Shown: piece after piece, positions 63,208 through 64,000 of the stretch
How the letters are laid out: each line of letters starts with the position of its first letter
Position numbering within the stretch: the stretch's first letter is position 1
From: Treponema bryantii NK4A124
GTDB taxonomy: Bacteria > Spirochaetota > Spirochaetia > Treponematales > Treponemataceae
Direction of reading: 5' to 3'
Assembly: GCF_000421345.1 (NCBI RefSeq)
Contig: NZ_ATWV01000001.1
Coordinates: 62,001-126,000, forward strand
DNA length: 64,000 bases
Translations under genes and position numbers: made by a program
Notes under the pieces: generated by a model
What the model was told of the DNA's origin: nothing
Seen by the model: the letters and a program-made list of their open reading frames with translations, nothing else
The model's database searches: none

Positions 63208-64000
63208 ACTTTCTTTAACTTCTACTTTCTCCAGTTTCACTTTTATTTTACCACTGTTACACTCAATTGCAACTGTGTTGAAATCTTTTCCGGCATTTGA
63301 AAGAAGCTCCATAGAAAGAGGATCTTCAATTTCCTTGCGAAGGAGGCGCTTCATAGGGCGGGCTCCCATTGCAGGGTTATATCCGTTTTCAATAAGGTAT
63401 TCCTTTGCCTTTGGCTTAAGGCTGATTGTAAGGCCTTTTTCCTTAAGACGCTCTTCGAGCTCTGCAAGCTGAATGTCCAGAATCTTTGCTACCTCTTTTT
63501 TAGAAAGGGCATCGAATACGATTACATCGTCAATGCGGTTTATAAGCTCAGGGCTGAGAAGTTTTTTAAGCTCATTCATAGCACCGGCCTTGATTTCTTC
63601 GTAAGGCATAACGCCGTCTGCATTTGCAATAGTTCCAAAACCAACGCGACCTTCGTTTGTAATCTGGCGGGCACCGGCATTACTTGTCATGATGATGACA
63701 GTGTTGCGGAAGTTTACTGTGTGGCCAAGATTATCTGAAAGCTCACCTTCTTCCAGCAGCTGCAAAAGCAGGTTGAAAATATCAGGATGAGCCTTTTCAA
63801 TTTCGTCCAGCAGAACAACCGAGTATGGATGGCGGCGAACCTTTTCTGTAAGCACACCGCCCTCTTCGTAACCGACGTATCCCGGAGGCGCTCCGACTAA
63901 ACGGCTGGCAGTATGCTTTTCCATATAGTCCGACATATCAATTCGAATCAAAGAATCTTCGCTGCCGAAAAGATATTTTGCAAGTGCCTTGGCGAGCTGA
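63157..64000 (-). CDS. clpC: ATP-dependent Clp protease ATPase subunit (ClpC type), partial
   Basis: Enters from the right edge; only the second ATPase half is present. It begins QLAKALAKYLFGSEDSLIRI and shows MSDYMEKHTASRLVGAPPGYVG, Walker B VVLLDEIEKAHP, sensor ITSNAG-like MTSNAGARQI and the arginine-finger region NPAMGARPMKRLL. The C-terminal D2 domain follows. ClpC unfolds proteins for ClpP. The last 16 codons (VVSIRPLGYSTTRHHE) and the stop codon come from the family A repeat, so the original C-terminus has been replaced. Confidence 0.9.
   Translation of the reverse strand, partial: QLAKALAKYLFGSEDSLIRIDMSDYMEKHTASRLVGAPPGYVGYEEGGVLTEKVRRHPYSVVLLDEIEKAHPDIFNLLLQLLEEGELSDNLGHTVNFRNTVIIMTSNAGARQITNEGRVGFGTIANADGVMPYEEIKAGAMNELKKLLSPELINRIDDVIVFDALSKKEVAKILDIQLAELEERLKEKGLTISLKPKAKEYLIENGYNPAMGARPMKRLLRKEIEDPLSMELLSNAGKDFNTVAIECNSGKIKVKLEKVEVKESVVSIRPLGYSTTRHHE

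Overview
This window looks like a chromosomal segment of a Treponema-like spirochete. The best markers are the outer-membrane assembly order tamB-bamA-skp-mutS (the tp92 neighbourhood of T. pallidum), a PUR-alpha/BpuR-type nucleic-acid-binding protein, bactofilin, a helix-turn-helix/PtsN fusion, TGS-less threonyl-tRNA synthetase, many SpoIIE-type phosphatases and chemotaxis genes, and large lipoproteins with an FISC lipobox. Base composition is moderately A+T rich. TTG and GTG starts are frequent. No IS element, prophage, CRISPR array, rRNA or integrase was seen, and no stretch longer than about 250 bases lacks a gene.

Layout. 1-1.8 kb: tail of an Mrr-like restriction endonuclease, a metallophosphoesterase and a ParB-like protein, tightly packed. 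2-6.7 kb: a partner-switching module (RsbU-like, RsbV-like, RsbW-like) followed by a second, 7TM-linked SpoIIE phosphatase. 6.8-12.1 kb: tmRNA, hslO, thrS, a chemoreceptor and tRNA-Pro. 12.2-17.3 kb (minus): rfbB-rfbA-rfbC, bactofilin, a TPR protein and mtaB. 17.5-26.5 kb: a pseudouridine synthase, a transglutaminase-like protein, HTH-PtsN, a propeller-like protein, a LytM relative, two phosphohexomutases and an exonuclease. 26.5-33.7 kb (minus): a cheW-led operon with a DegT-like protein, nadK, recN, an unknown, an HD protein and a LysM/LytM protein. 33.7-44.6 kb (minus): comF, mutS, skp, bamA, tamB. 44.6-50.6 kb (plus): tmk, an unknown, aroB, a cysteine desulfurase, the PUR protein and a MATE exporter. 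50.6-64 kb (minus): rnhB, a beta-helix protein, a phosphoribosyltransferase, two giant paralogous lipoproteins, an ABC permease and binding protein, and the end of clpC.

How it fits together. Most of the region is housekeeping and envelope biology: outer-membrane biogenesis, peptidoglycan-linked LysM/LytM proteins, dTDP-rhamnose precursors and bactofilin, secreted surface lipoproteins, and signalling through SpoIIE phosphatases, CheW and a chemoreceptor.

The most interesting non-coding content is a set of palindromic intergenic repeats. One family (24048, 47246, 50564, 63099, with a mini copy at 26496) has fixed outer and inner arms but side hairpins whose sequence changes while pairing is kept. 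One copy supplies the last 16 codons of clpC. A second family (17344, 45271, and a shorter look-alike at 49116) sits at gene 3' ends. Other points of note are an 87-bp palindrome between divergent genes, a thrS terminator that overlaps the next gene's ribosome-binding site, an unusually long tmRNA tag, and several enzymes that have lost catalytic residues (DegT-like protein, two LytM domains, the tmk P-loop lysine, the phosphoesterase DxH histidine).
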